64,000 bases of DNA from Opitutaceae bacterium. GTDB lineage: Bacteria > Verrucomicrobiota > Verrucomicrobiia > Opitutales > Opitutaceae. The notes under the pieces were generated by a model. That model searched no databases. It saw nothing but the letters and a program-made list of their open reading frames with translations, and was not told where the DNA came from. The position numbers were made by a program, and so were the translations under genes. Below are positions 39,102-47,694 of the stretch, piece after piece (position 1 is the stretch's first letter; each line of letters starts with the position of its first letter). The DNA is taken from NCBI GenBank assembly GCA_023269585.1, contig JAHFTC010000004.1, positions 27,100 through 91,099 on the forward strand, in the 5' to 3' direction.

Positions 39102-39863
39102 TCAGCTGCGCAGGATCTTGGCTTCGACCCCGAGGATGCTGAGGATCAGCGCGAGGGCGGTGCCGGTGAAATAGAAGACGACCTGGCGGGTGTCGACGAC
39201 GCCGCGGGTGAAATCCTCGAGGTGGCGGAAGACATCGACGGCGGCGAGGGTCTCGCGCATGCCGCCGAGGTTGTCCTGTTGGAGCAGGGCGAGGCCGCCG
39301 ATCAGGCGTACGCCGAGCGTGAGGGCGAAGATCACGGCGAACGACACGATGCCGGCCACGGCCTGTGAACGCACCAGGGCGCTGGCGAGCGTGCCGATGG
39401 CGGTGTAGAGCAGGCCGCTGACGGCGATGAACAGGTAGCCGCCGATCAGCGGGCCGGGATCGAGGAGCCGCGAGTCGCGGGCGAAATGGTGGAGGACGAA
39501 GACGAAACCGAGCGTCGAGAGCCACTGGAGGAGGTAGAGCAGGTAGGAGGCGGCGAACTTGGCGAGCACCACCTCGGCGGTGTTGACCGGCGCGGTCAGC
39601 AACGTCTCCAGAGTTCCGGAACGGCGCTCCTCCGCGAGGCTCTTCATCGTGAGCAGCGGCACCATCACCCAGACGGGCAGGAAGAACAGCCCGAAGAACG
39701 CGACGGCGGGCGAGGTGTCCTGCGGCGTGCCGGCGTAGTCCTCAAGGATGCGCATGAAGATGAACCCCATGAACCCGAGGAAGACGACGGCGGCGATGTA
39801 CGTGCTGGCGCTCAGGAAGAGCATCCGCACCTCGTGCCAGAAGAGGGTTAAGAAATGGCGCAT
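39102..39863 (-). CDS. gldF: GldF-like ABC transporter permease
   Basis: 253 residues with six membrane segments of the ABC-2 type: TYIAAVVFLGFMGFIFM, VAFFGLFFLPVWVMVPLLTMKSLAEERRSGTLETLLTAPV, YLLYLLQWLSTLGFVFVL and others. The EERRSGTLETLL helix is a hallmark of this permease class. Partner of the GldA ATPase and GldG. The ATG is directly abutted by a GGTGGAC-type heptamer array. Confidence 0.92.
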   Translation of the reverse strand: MRHFLTLFWHEVRMLFLSASTYIAAVVFLGFMGFIFMRILEDYAGTPQDTSPAVAFFGLFFLPVWVMVPLLTMKSLAEERRSGTLETLLTAPVNTAEVVLAKFAASYLLYLLQWLSTLGFVFVLHHFARDSRLLDPGPLIGGYLFIAVSGLLYTAIGTLASALVRSQAVAGIVSFAVIFALTLGVRLIGGLALLQQDNLGGMRETLAAVDVFRHLEDFTRGVVDTRQVVFYFTGTALALILSILGVEAKILRS

Positions 39864-39917
39864 CGGTGACCGGTGACGGAGCGGTGGACGGTGGACAGTC
39901 GACGGTGGACGGAGGAG
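39864..39917. repeat. GGTGGAC-type heptamer array before gldF
   Basis: CGGTGAC twice, a 5-base break, then GGTGGAC, GGTGGAC, AGTCGAC, GGTGGAC, GGAGGAG. It begins at the base next to the gldF start codon (39861-39863). On the sense strand it reads GTCCACC. Confidence 0.85.
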
Positions 39918-39973
39918 GGGGCTTGGGGGACGGCGCGGCGGGAAGGATTCGGGCGGTGGCCGCGGAGTCTGAC

Positions 39974-40981
39974 TCAGGTTTTCTGGCCGGGCTTCTTGTC
40001 CTCGAGGGTCGCATCCCAGGAACGGCGGGTGGCGGCGAGGAACACGTGCTCGAGCGAAGCTTCGGTGCGGGCGCAGGCCCGCAGGCGCAGACCTGGGGTC
40101 GCGGCGAGGGCGTGCACGAGCGGCTCGCCAAGGTCGTCGCTATCGGGACAGGCGACCTCGTAGGTGGTGAAACCTTGGGCGTCGGGGCCGTCGACGGTGT
40201 CGAGCGCGAGGCCCGGGCGCAGCGCGGCGAGCGCGCCGCGGAGCAGTTCGGTTTCGCCGGCCACCTCAACGCGGTAGTTGGCGCGGCCGAGGAATTCGTG
40301 GCGCAGGTCGTCGGGCGAGCCGGAGGCGACCAGGCGGCCCTGGTTGATGATGATCACGCGGTCGCAGGTCGCCTCGATCTCGGGGAGGATGTGGCTGGAG
40401 ATGATCACGCTCATCCGGCCGCGCAGGCCGATGATGAGGTCGCGGATCATGATGATCTGATGGGGGTCGAGGCCGATGGTGGGCTCGTCCATGATCAGCA
40501 GATCGGGCTCGGCGAGCACGGCCTCGGCGATGCCGACGCGTTGGCGCATGCCCTTGGAGAGCTTGCCGATGATGCGGTGGCGGATGCGCTTGAGGTCGCA
40601 GAGTTCGACGACGGTGTCGATGCGGGTGCGGAGACGCTTGCCGGACAATTCCTTCAGGCGGCCGCGGAACGCGAGGTACTCGGAGACGCGCACGTCCTCG
40701 GGCAACGGGTTGTTCTCCGGCATGTAGCCGATATGTCGTTTCACGTCCTCGGGCCGGCTCGCGACCGGCACGCCGCAGACGCTCACGAAGCCCGAGGTGG
40801 CCGGGAGGAACCCGGTGAGGATGCGCATCGTGGTGCTCTTGCCCGCGCCGTTGGGCCCGAGAAAACCGACCACTTCGCCGCGGCGCACGGTGAACGAGAT
40901 GCCGTTGACGGCGGTGACGCCGGCGTAGGCCTTGACCAGTTGCTGGACCTCAATGGTGTTTTCGGGCGCGGGGCCGCTCAT
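39974..40981 (-). CDS. gldA: GldA-like ABC transporter ATPase
   Basis: 335 residues from the ATG at 40981; an upstream ATG (41023) would add 14 residues. Walker A GPNGAGKS, signature LSKGMRQRVGIAEAVL, Walker B LLIMDEPTIGLDP and switch H in SSHILPEIEAT are complete. A C-terminal extension of about 100 residues (after LVASGSPDDL) is typical of the GldA/CcmA/ABC-2 group. It is the first gene of gldA-gldF-gldG-DUF4340. Confidence 0.94.
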   Translation of the reverse strand: MSGPAPENTIEVQQLVKAYAGVTAVNGISFTVRRGEVVGFLGPNGAGKSTTMRILTGFLPATSGFVSVCGVPVASRPEDVKRHIGYMPENNPLPEDVRVSEYLAFRGRLKELSGKRLRTRIDTVVELCDLKRIRHRIIGKLSKGMRQRVGIAEAVLAEPDLLIMDEPTIGLDPHQIIMIRDLIIGLRGRMSVIISSHILPEIEATCDRVIIINQGRLVASGSPDDLRHEFLGRANYRVEVAGETELLRGALAALRPGLALDTVDGPDAQGFTTYEVACPDSDDLGEPLVHALAATPGLRLRACARTEASLEHVFLAATRRSWDATLEDKKPGQKT

Positions 40982-41058
40982 CGGAATGTCGGAAGTGTAC
41001 GGGGGCGAAACGCCGCGCGCCAAGGGGTTTCTGGCGGGAATGGCGTGACGCCCTTTCC

Positions 41059-42060
41059 TTACTCCTTGCGCAGGGTGACCTCGCCGGCGCGGAAACGCAG
41101 GGTGCGGCCGGCGGCGGTGCGCAACAGGAGCGCGCCCTCGTCGTCGATGCCGCGGGTGGTGCCGGTGTGCGTGTCGTTGCCCTGCACCACGGTGATCTGG
41201 CGGCCGGCGAGAAGATCGTGCCGTTTCCAGAGGTCGGCGATCTCGTCGCGCGGCGGGCGGACGATGAAGTGTGAGTAGGCGGCGAGCACACGCTCGATGA
41301 GCGCGGCCGCGGTGGTGTTGAGGTCCAGTGGTCGGCCGGCCTGGCAGGCGAGGGAAGTGGCGCGCGGCGCGATGTCCCGCGGCCAGGCGGCGGCGGGCGT
41401 GGCGACGTTGAGTCCGAGGCCGAAGACGAGTTCGCGGATCGTGTCGGCGTCGATGCGCGCCTCGGTGAGCATCCCGCCGACCTTGCGCTCGCCGAAATGG
41501 AGGTCATTGGGCCATTTGAGCTGCGGCGCGGTGCCGGTGGTGGTGGCGAGCAGCTCGCAGAGGTTGAGGCCCATCCAGAGCGTGAAGAGGTGCATGCGCT
41601 CGGGCGGGAGCCCGGGGCGGAAGGCGAACGACAGGTAGAGATTGCCGGCGCCGGCGGGGCTGTGCCACACGCGGCCGAAACGACCGCGGCCCCGCGTCTG
41701 CGCGGCGGCGAGCACGATGAACGGCGCCGCGCGGCCCGCCGTGAGCTGGCGGCCGGCCTCATCGTTGGTGCTGTCGACGCTGTCGAGAAACAACAGCGGC
41801 GGCGCCGCCGGCACGAGGGCGCGGATCAGGGCCGGGCTGGGCCCGGCGGGCCGCGCGGTGAGGCGGTAGCCGCGGCTGTGCAACGCCTCGAACGCGAAGC
41901 CCTCCGTCTCCAGACGGTGGAGGTGCGCCCAGACGGCGACCCGGCTCAGGCCGACCACCTTCGCCAGCGCGGCGCCCGAGACGCAGCCTTCGCCGGCGGC
42001 GAGGAACTCGCGCAGCAGGGCGGCTTCGATCTCGGCGGCGGGGCGGGCGGAGCGGGGCAT
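41059..42060 (-). CDS. birA: bifunctional biotin ligase / biotin operon repressor
   Basis: 333 residues. An N-terminal helix-turn-helix (GAALAKVVGLSRVAVWAHLHRLETEGF) precedes the ligase domain: SVDSTNDEA, the biotinyl-AMP loop GRGRFGRVW (GRGRRGR in E. coli), LKWPNDLHFGERKVGGMLTEA and a C-terminal SH3-like lobe (VVQGNDTHTGTTRGIDDEGALLL). It attaches biotin to acetyl-CoA carboxylase and may repress biotin genes. It follows nadC after 82 bases that contain a heptamer array. Confidence 0.95.
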   Translation of the reverse strand: MPRSARPAAEIEAALLREFLAAGEGCVSGAALAKVVGLSRVAVWAHLHRLETEGFAFEALHSRGYRLTARPAGPSPALIRALVPAAPPLLFLDSVDSTNDEAGRQLTAGRAAPFIVLAAAQTRGRGRFGRVWHSPAGAGNLYLSFAFRPGLPPERMHLFTLWMGLNLCELLATTTGTAPQLKWPNDLHFGERKVGGMLTEARIDADTIRELVFGLGLNVATPAAAWPRDIAPRATSLACQAGRPLDLNTTAAALIERVLAAYSHFIVRPPRDEIADLWKRHDLLAGRQITVVQGNDTHTGTTRGIDDEGALLLRTAAGRTLRFRAGEVTLRKE

Positions 42061-42062
42061 GC

Positions 42063-42097
42063 GGTGGACGGTGGTCGGTGGACAGTGGACGGGCGGT
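42063..42097. repeat. GGTGGAC-type heptamer array before birA
   Basis: GGTGGAC, GGTGGTC, GGTGGAC, AGTGGAC, GGGCGGT, starting two bases from the birA start codon. It is similar to the arrays at 39864 and 57861. Confidence 0.85.
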
Positions 42098-42142
42098 GCA
42101 CCTCCCGGCGGGGGGCGGAGCGGTGCAACCGGTTTGTGGCGA

Positions 42143-43078
42143 CTACTCCCGCCAGTCGAGGCCCACGTCGATCCAGACGCTGTGGTGCACGAGCGCGCCG
42201 GTGGAGATGAAGTCGAGGCCGAGACCCGCGAGCGCGGGGAGGCTGCGGAGGTTCACGCCGCCGCTCGCCTCGGTGTAGGCGCGCTCGCCGATCAGGGCGA
42301 CGGCCTCGCGCAGCTGCGGCACGGTGAAGTTGTCGAGGAGGATGATGTCGGCGCCGGCCGCGAGCACGGGCGGAATCTGCGCGAGCGAGTCGACCTCGAC
42401 CTCGATGGGCAGCTCGGGCGAGGCGGCGCGCGCGCGGCGGACGGCGGCGGCGAGGCGCTCGCCGGCGGTGGCGCCCGCGGCGGCGAGGTGGTTGTCCTTG
42501 AGCATCACGCGGTCGAAGAGGCCGAGGCGGTGGTTGCAGGAACCGCCGCAGGCGACGGCGTACTTCTCGAGCATGCGCCAGCCGGGCGTGGTCTTGCGTG
42601 TATCGAGAAGGCGGGTGCGGGACGTGCCGAGCGCGTCGACATGGCGGCGCGTGGTCGTGGCGATGCCGGAGAGGCGCTGGAGGAAGTTGAGGAGCGGGCG
42701 CTCGGCGGGCAGCAGCACCTTCGAGGGGCCGGAGAGCGTGGCGAGCACCGTGCCGGCCGGGACCAGCGCACCGTCGCGCACCCGCGACTTCACGGTGCAA
42801 CCGCGACCGTAGGCGGCGAGCACGACGGACACGAGGCCCAGCCCGCAGACGACGAGTTCCTCGCGGGCGACGAGATCGGCCGTGCCGCGGCCGGTGAAAC
42901 GCTGGCCGAGCGTGGTGACGTCGCCGCGGCGGCGCGGCCGGCGGCGCAGCCCGGCGCCGGCGAGATCCTCGTCCCGCGCCTGGGCGGCGAGGCGGCGCAG
43001 GTAGGCCGGGTCGAGATCGGCCCAGCGCAGGCGGCGGTGCAGGTGCGTGAGGAGCTGGCGTTGGGTGAGGCGTGGCAT
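42143..43078 (-). CDS. nadC: nicotinate-nucleotide pyrophosphorylase (carboxylating)
   Basis: 311 residues from the ATG at 43078 ([23 protein letters not shown]). NadC (QPRTase) makes nicotinate mononucleotide from quinolinate and PRPP in NAD synthesis. Segments: GDVTT near 60, [59 protein letters not shown] and the end region SGGVNL...[13 protein letters not shown]. It is slightly longer than average at the N-terminus. birA is downstream on the same strand. Confidence 0.96.
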   Translation of the reverse strand: MPRLTQRQLLTHLHRRLRWADLDPAYLRRLAAQARDEDLAGAGLRRRPRRRGDVTTLGQRFTGRGTADLVAREELVVCGLGLVSVVLAAYGRGCTVKSRVRDGALVPAGTVLATLSGPSKVLLPAERPLLNFLQRLSGIATTTRRHVDALGTSRTRLLDTRKTTPGWRMLEKYAVACGGSCNHRLGLFDRVMLKDNHLAAAGATAGERLAAAVRRARAASPELPIEVEVDSLAQIPPVLAAGADIILLDNFTVPQLREAVALIGERAYTEASGGVNLRSLPALAGLGLDFISTGALVHHSVWIDVGLDWRE

Positions 43079-43203
43079 CGGAGGAGCGGTCGAACCGTGG
43101 GCGCCCGGCGCAGGGCAGGCAAAAGGAAAGCGCGGGCCGGATCGCCGGGCGCGCGGGGCCAACGTGCGTTTGACCCGGGGGCGGGGCTCGGTTGGCTTGG
43201 CGC

Positions 43204-44028
43204 ATGCACTTCCACCCCCTTTGTGCCGGACGGCGTTTTCGCCCCGCGCGGCTGGCCCTTCTTTTCGCCGCCTTGCCGTGTCTGGCGTGCGCCGAAGGTC
43301 CCGCGCCGAAAGCGCCGGAGTGGGCGTATCCGGGAAACGCGACGCGGGTGCAGGTGGCGCCGCCGCCGGATTTCCGGAGAGCCACCACGACCTTCGCCAC
43401 CCCGATCGGGATCTTCGAGGGACAAGCGGACGTGGGCTCCGCCGTCGTGCCCGGCAGCGCGAGCTTCGACGCGGCGACGCAGCGCTACACGATCAACTCG
43501 GCCGGCTACAACGTGTGGTATTTCCGCGACGAGTTCCGCTTCCTCTGGAAGAAGATGTCCGGCGATGTGTCGCTGGCCGCCTCGATCGAGTATCCGGATC
43601 CCGCGGGGTTCTGGGACCGCAAGGCGCTGCTCGTCATCCGCCAGGACCTCGACGACGACGCGAAGGTGGCGCTCGTGGCGCTCCACGGGGACGGCATGAT
43701 CCATCTTGCCCAGCGGCCGGCGAAAGGCGCGCGGATGAAGGATCTCGAATACCGCATCGGCGGCCGGGGCCGGCCCGGCGGGGAGGGGCCCGACAGCCTC
43801 GTGACGGTGCACGCGCGGCGCATCGGCATCGAAAAACGAGGGAACGCCATCGCGCTGTTCGTGAGCCTTGAAGGCGAACCGATGCACCAGTTCGGCGCGC
43901 CGATCGAGTTGCCGTTTGCCGAGCCGTTCTATGTCGGCCTGGGCTTCTGCTCCCATCTGCCCGACAAGTCCGACACCGCGGTGCTGTCCGACGTCGTCCT
44001 CGAAAACGCGGCCGGGAAAGTGCGGTGA
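43204..44028 (+). CDS. secreted DUF1349/concanavalin-like domain protein
   Basis: 274 residues from the ATG at 43204; the track uses a TTG at 43192. A signal sequence ([17 protein letters not shown]) leads to a domain with beta-strand pattern and motifs common to DUF1349-type lectin-like folds ([69 protein letters not shown]). Such domains accompany TolB-like and sugar-binding secreted proteins. The C after the leucines (CLACAEG) may be a lipobox, making it a lipoprotein. Specific role unknown. Confidence 0.75.
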   Translation: MHFHPLCAGRRFRPARLALLFAALPCLACAEGPAPKAPEWAYPGNATRVQVAPPPDFRRATTTFATPIGIFEGQADVGSAVVPGSASFDAATQRYTINSAGYNVWYFRDEFRFLWKKMSGDVSLAASIEYPDPAGFWDRKALLVIRQDLDDDAKVALVALHGDGMIHLAQRPAKGARMKDLEYRIGGRGRPGGEGPDSLVTVHARRIGIEKRGNAIALFVSLEGEPMHQFGAPIELPFAEPFYVGLGFCSHLPDKSDTAVLSDVVLENAAGKVR

Positions 44029-44092
44029 GCGGCAGCCGGGGAGCGCGCACAGGACCCGACCTCTTCCCGCCTCCGGCAGCGAGCCCGCGGCG

Positions 44093-47000
44093 TCAGGCCG
44101 CGGGAAGCGAGAGGTAGAAGGTGGCGCCCTTGCCCGGGGCGCCTTCCGCCCAGACGCGCCCGCCATGGCGGGCGACGATGCGCTGCACATTGGCCAGCCC
44201 GATGCCGACTCCTTCGAAATCCTTGGCGCTGTGGAGGCGCTGGAAGACGCCGAAGAGCTTCTCCGCGTAGCGCGGGTCGAAGCCGGCGCCGTTGTCGCGT
44301 ATCCGGATCACATGCTCGCGCGAGTGGCCGGCCGCGGCGGACGGCGGCTCGAGGCCGACCTCGATGAGGGCCGGGGCGCGGCCGCGGGTGAACTTGAGGG
44401 CGTTGCCGAGGAGATTGGCGAAGACCTGGCGCAGGAGGGTGGGATCGCCCTGCACCACCGGGAGGGGCCCGATGCGCCACTCGACGGGGCGGTCGCCCTG
44501 GGCAGGTATGAGCTCTTCGCGGACGGCGGCCACGACTTCGGCGAGATCGCAACGGCGGTGCTGGAGTTCGGTGCGGCTGAGGCGGGAGAACTGGAGGAGG
44601 CTGTCGATGAGTTGGTCGAGGCGGCGGGCCTCGGCGGCCACGATCTCGAGCTGGCGCTTGGAGTCGGGCGCGAGCTGGGCGGCGAGGTGTTTGCGCAGGA
44701 GTTCGGCGAAGCCGCAGATGTTGCGCAGCGGGGCGCGCAGGTCGTGGGAGACCGAGTACGAGAAGGCCTCGAGCTCGCGCACGGTGGACTGGAGCCGGAC
44801 GTTGACGCCGTGGAGCTCGGAGGTGCGTTCGGCGACGAGGCTCTGGAGGGCCGCCTGGCGGCGCCGCATGCTGTGGGTGCGCTGGCGCAGGAGGGCGGCG
44901 AAGAGGCCGAGCAGCGCGGAGGCGGTGGCCGGCCAGAACCACCACCGCTGGTGCAAGCGGGGGGCGATGATCAGGCGGCAGCTGGCGCCCTGCTCGTCCC
45001 AGAGGCCGTCGTTGTTGCAGGCGATGACACGGAAGCGGTAGGCCCCCGGGGGCAGGCCACCGTAGTTGGCCTCGCGGCGCGTGCCGGCGTCGGTCCAGTC
45101 GCGGTCGAAGCCCTCCAGTTTGTACCGGAAGCGGTTGTGGACGGAGTTGGTCAGGCTGAGGGCGGTGAAGCGGAACTGGAGTTCGCCGCGACCGGGCGGC
45201 ACCCGGACTTCGGGGGATAGGGGGATCTCGCGGCGATCGGCGACGACGGCTTCGATGACGACGGGTGGGGGCAGCGTGTTGGGGCGGATCCGCTCGGTGT
45301 GGATGATGGCGATGCCGCGGGTGGTCGCCTGCCAGATGCCCTCGGTGCCCATGTCGGCGATACAGGAGGGGCTGTTGCCGTTGGGGGCGGGGCTGCGCAT
45401 GCCGTCGGCCTCGTTGTAGCTGAGGTAGGGGAGTTCGCCGGTCTGGCCGGCCCAGGCGGCCTCGAGGGCGGCGAGTTTGATCCGCACAATGCAGTTGCGC
45501 AGGCTGAACCAGGCCTCGTCCCCGCGCACAAGCATGCCGTAGCTGAGGACGCCGCCGACGGCCGGCAGGCGCAGGCGTTCGTGAGTGGTGTCGGTGAAAC
45601 GCTCGAGGATCGGGCCGTTGCGCAGGAGCCAGATGCTGCCGTCGGAGTGTTCGCGGAACACCGCCGGGTTGCTCGGCTCCTGACCGGGAAGGAGCGGGTG
45701 GTGGGTCCAGCGTCCGTTCTCCCACACGGCATGGCCGCTGTTCCAGGCCGTCCAGCAGCGGCCCCGGGAGTCGCGGAACACGCAGCGCGGCATGAGATCC
45801 TTGAATTCCGTGCTGGGGGTGAAGACGCCGTCGCGCAGCTGGTAGAAACTGTTGGGCGTGAGCGCGGTGACCCAGATTTCGCCCGGGGCGGCCTCGATGA
45901 TGGCGCTGGGGTAGCCGTGCACCTCGGGATAGCGGGTGACGGTGCCGTCGGGGGCGATGCGGTCGACGCCGCTGCCGTAGTACGCGATCCAGAAATTGCC
46001 GGCGCTGTCGCGGCAGTGCGCCATGGGGGCATCGCCGCTCAAGCCTGTCTTGGTGCCGAGGATGCGCCGCTGGTCGCCCTCGATCCGGAGCAGGCCGCCG
46101 TCGCGGGTGCTGATCCATTTCACGCCCTGCGCGTCGCGCTCGATGTTCTGGATGGAGTTGATGGGCAGGCCGTCGCGGGTGGTGAGGTTGACGACCTTGA
46201 CGTCGCGCAGGCGCAACAGGCCGGCATCGGTGCCGCACCAAAGGTTGCCCTCGCGGTCCTCGGTCATGGCGAGGATTTGGCTGAGGGTCTCGTCGCCGTT
46301 GATGAGGACGGGCTCGAGCCGGTTGTGGCGCAGGCGCAGGAGGCCGTTGGGGGTGCCGATCCAGAGGTTCTCGTCGCGATCGATATGGAGGCTGCGCACG
46401 ATGCTGATGCGCAGACCGTTCAACTCCGGAAGTCGCCGGGTGCGTTCCTTGGAGACCTCGTAGAGGCCATCGGCGGTGCCAACCCAGAGGGTGCCATCGA
46501 GGGCCTCGACGGCGTCGCGGATCTCGATGGTCGAGGGGATGCCGACGGAAACCACGGTTTGTTGCCGGACGGGGTCCTCCTTGGCCAGGCGCAGGACTGC
46601 GTTGCGGCCGATGACAAGGATGTCGCCGTTGCGGGTGCGCCGCAGGGATTTGTACGAGTAGCTGAAGCTGCCGGCGGCGATCGGCGTGAGGGTGCCGTTT
46701 TCCCAGCGGAAGACACTTTTGGTGCCGGCCACGAGCATGCCGTCGCCGTCGGGGAGCAGGCCGGAGATCGTGGTCTGGTCGAGCTCCGGGCCGAGCCGGA
46801 GCCGTTCCCAGCGGGCGTCGCGCCGCCAGGCAATGCCGGTGAAGGTGCCGACCCAAAGGCGGCCGCTGGCGTCCTCGACGAGATCGGTCGGCTCCTCCAG
46901 GCGTTCGCCGCCTTCGAGGTTGATTGTAGGGGAAAAACGGACGCCATCGAAGCGGGTGAGGCCGACCCGCGTGGCGAGCAGGAGGTAGCCGTCGGCCGGC

Positions 47001-47158
47001 TGGTACACCGTGCGCACGGCGGTGTACGGCAGTCCGTGGGTCATGTTCCACTCGGTGCTGTGGTACTGTGCCGGTGTCCGCAGCGGATCGAGGGCGCGCA
47101 GTGACGGGCCGAAGGCAGTGAGGAACAGGCCGGCGAGGCAGAGCTTGCGGAGGATCAT
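44093..47158 (-). CDS. two-component propeller (Reg_prop) sensor histidine kinase
   Basis: 1021 residues from the ATG at 47158, opening a signal peptide (MILRKLCLAGLFLTAFGPSLRA). The periplasmic part has about fourteen Reg_prop repeats forming two seven-bladed propellers (ASGRLWVGTFTGIAW, RDENLWIGTPNGLLRLR, REGNLWCGTDAGLLRL), then a Y_Y_Y domain (RFRYKLEGFDRDWTDAG). A membrane helix (WWFWPATASALLGLFAALL) leads to HisKA with H805 in SYSVSHDLRAP and a HATPase (VIRIRDNGAGFDPRYAEKLFGVF). There is no receiver or DNA-binding domain, so a separate regulator is needed. Such sensors often detect polysaccharides. Confidence 0.95.
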   Translation of the reverse strand: MILRKLCLAGLFLTAFGPSLRALDPLRTPAQYHSTEWNMTHGLPYTAVRTVYQPADGYLLLATRVGLTRFDGVRFSPTINLEGGERLEEPTDLVEDASGRLWVGTFTGIAWRRDARWERLRLGPELDQTTISGLLPDGDGMLVAGTKSVFRWENGTLTPIAAGSFSYSYKSLRRTRNGDILVIGRNAVLRLAKEDPVRQQTVVSVGIPSTIEIRDAVEALDGTLWVGTADGLYEVSKERTRRLPELNGLRISIVRSLHIDRDENLWIGTPNGLLRLRHNRLEPVLINGDETLSQILAMTEDREGNLWCGTDAGLLRLRDVKVVNLTTRDGLPINSIQNIERDAQGVKWISTRDGGLLRIEGDQRRILGTKTGLSGDAPMAHCRDSAGNFWIAYYGSGVDRIAPDGTVTRYPEVHGYPSAIIEAAPGEIWVTALTPNSFYQLRDGVFTPSTEFKDLMPRCVFRDSRGRCWTAWNSGHAVWENGRWTHHPLLPGQEPSNPAVFREHSDGSIWLLRNGPILERFTDTTHERLRLPAVGGVLSYGMLVRGDEAWFSLRNCIVRIKLAALEAAWAGQTGELPYLSYNEADGMRSPAPNGNSPSCIADMGTEGIWQATTRGIAIIHTERIRPNTLPPPVVIEAVVADRREIPLSPEVRVPPGRGELQFRFTALSLTNSVHNRFRYKLEGFDRDWTDAGTRREANYGGLPPGAYRFRVIACNNDGLWDEQGASCRLIIAPRLHQRWWFWPATASALLGLFAALLRQRTHSMRRRQAALQSLVAERTSELHGVNVRLQSTVRELEAFSYSVSHDLRAPLRNICGFAELLRKHLAAQLAPDSKRQLEIVAAEARRLDQLIDSLLQFSRLSRTELQHRRCDLAEVVAAVREELIPAQGDRPVEWRIGPLPVVQGDPTLLRQVFANLLGNALKFTRGRAPALIEVGLEPPSAAAGHSREHVIRIRDNGAGFDPRYAEKLFGVFQRLHSAKDFEGVGIGLANVQRIVARHGGRVWAEGAPGKGATFYLSLPAA

Positions 47159-47437
47159 GACGACAGCTCGGGGCGGTGACGGGTATCTCATCGGTTCAAA
47201 GCCGGCGTTCTGAACCCGTGTTGTACCAACCGTGGGGGCGCTTCGAAGTTGGCCCAGAACGGCGATGGCCGATGCGGCCGGAAGGCTCCGCGAGATCGCC
47301 CTTCAGCCGGCGCTGGCTGGCGACGAACGCCCGATCCGCCGGGGTGCAGATCCCTTTAGGAAAAGCGTTGGTATCACAGGCGCTGTAATTCGCCGACCTG
47401 TTTTTGAACAAGAGGGAACGGAGGCTGCAAGGGATTC

Positions 47438-47457
47438 GTGTAGGAATAATCCTACAC
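47438..47457. promoter_or_regulatory. operator-like dyad GTGTAGGA-N4-TCCTACAC
   Basis: A perfect inverted repeat with 8-base arms and a 4-base AT spacer, of the shape bound by NarL/LuxR-type response regulators. It lies 280 bases upstream of the propeller kinase. The regulator is unknown. Confidence 0.45.
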
Positions 47458-47499
47458 AGGGATTTCACCCCGGCCCTTCATTGGGGGGCGGCGGGGTCT

Positions 47500-47547
47500 G
47501 GAAACGCAGAAGGCCAGCGGTGGTTGCCGCTGGCCTTCTGCGTTTCC
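47500..47547. terminator. strong symmetric hairpin, probable bidirectional terminator
   Basis: A perfect 21-bp stem: GGAAACGCAGAAGGCCAGCG plus G, a 6-base loop, then the exact complement ending CTTCTGCGTTTCC. The A-rich and T-rich outer parts are symmetric, so it could act on both strands. It would separate tRNA-Glu (minus strand, reading toward it) from the kinase. Confidence 0.65.
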
Positions 47548-47614
47548 CGATCGGGGGATCAACTGTCCCGTTTTGTGTGGGATTTGTGTGAAAACTATGC
47601 GCCACGAGGAGAAG

Positions 47615-47689
47615 TGGCGCCCTCACGGGGAATCGAACCCCGGTTTGGGCCTTGAGAGGGCCCCGTCCTAGCCGCTAGACGATGAGGGC
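47615..47689 (-). tRNA. tRNA-Glu (anticodon CTC)
   Basis: On the minus strand: acceptor GCCCTCA pairs with TGAGGGC, discriminator G, encoded CCA (47617-47615). Anticodon arm GGGCC-CTCTCAA-GGCCC gives anticodon CTC for GAG codons. The T arm CGGGGTTCGATTCCCCG is intact. A 7-bp hairpin (GCGCCAC with GTGGCGC, then ATAGTTTTC) overlaps the 3' end and may help termination. Confidence 0.96.
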
Positions 47690-47694
47690 TAAAA

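Larger units (their letters stand above)
47159..47614. other. intergenic region with operator-like dyad and strong hairpin
   Basis: 456 bases between the propeller kinase and tRNA-Glu. No gene is supported: the 119- and 83-residue track ORFs cross a strong hairpin and have no family features. It contains the 20-bp dyad at 47438 and the 21-bp-stem hairpin at 47500. The first 230 bases show nothing recognisable. Confidence 0.7.

Noticed and set aside
47232-47591. 119-residue ORF between kinase and tRNA-Glu
   Set aside because: It runs through the strong hairpin at 47500 and has no family features.
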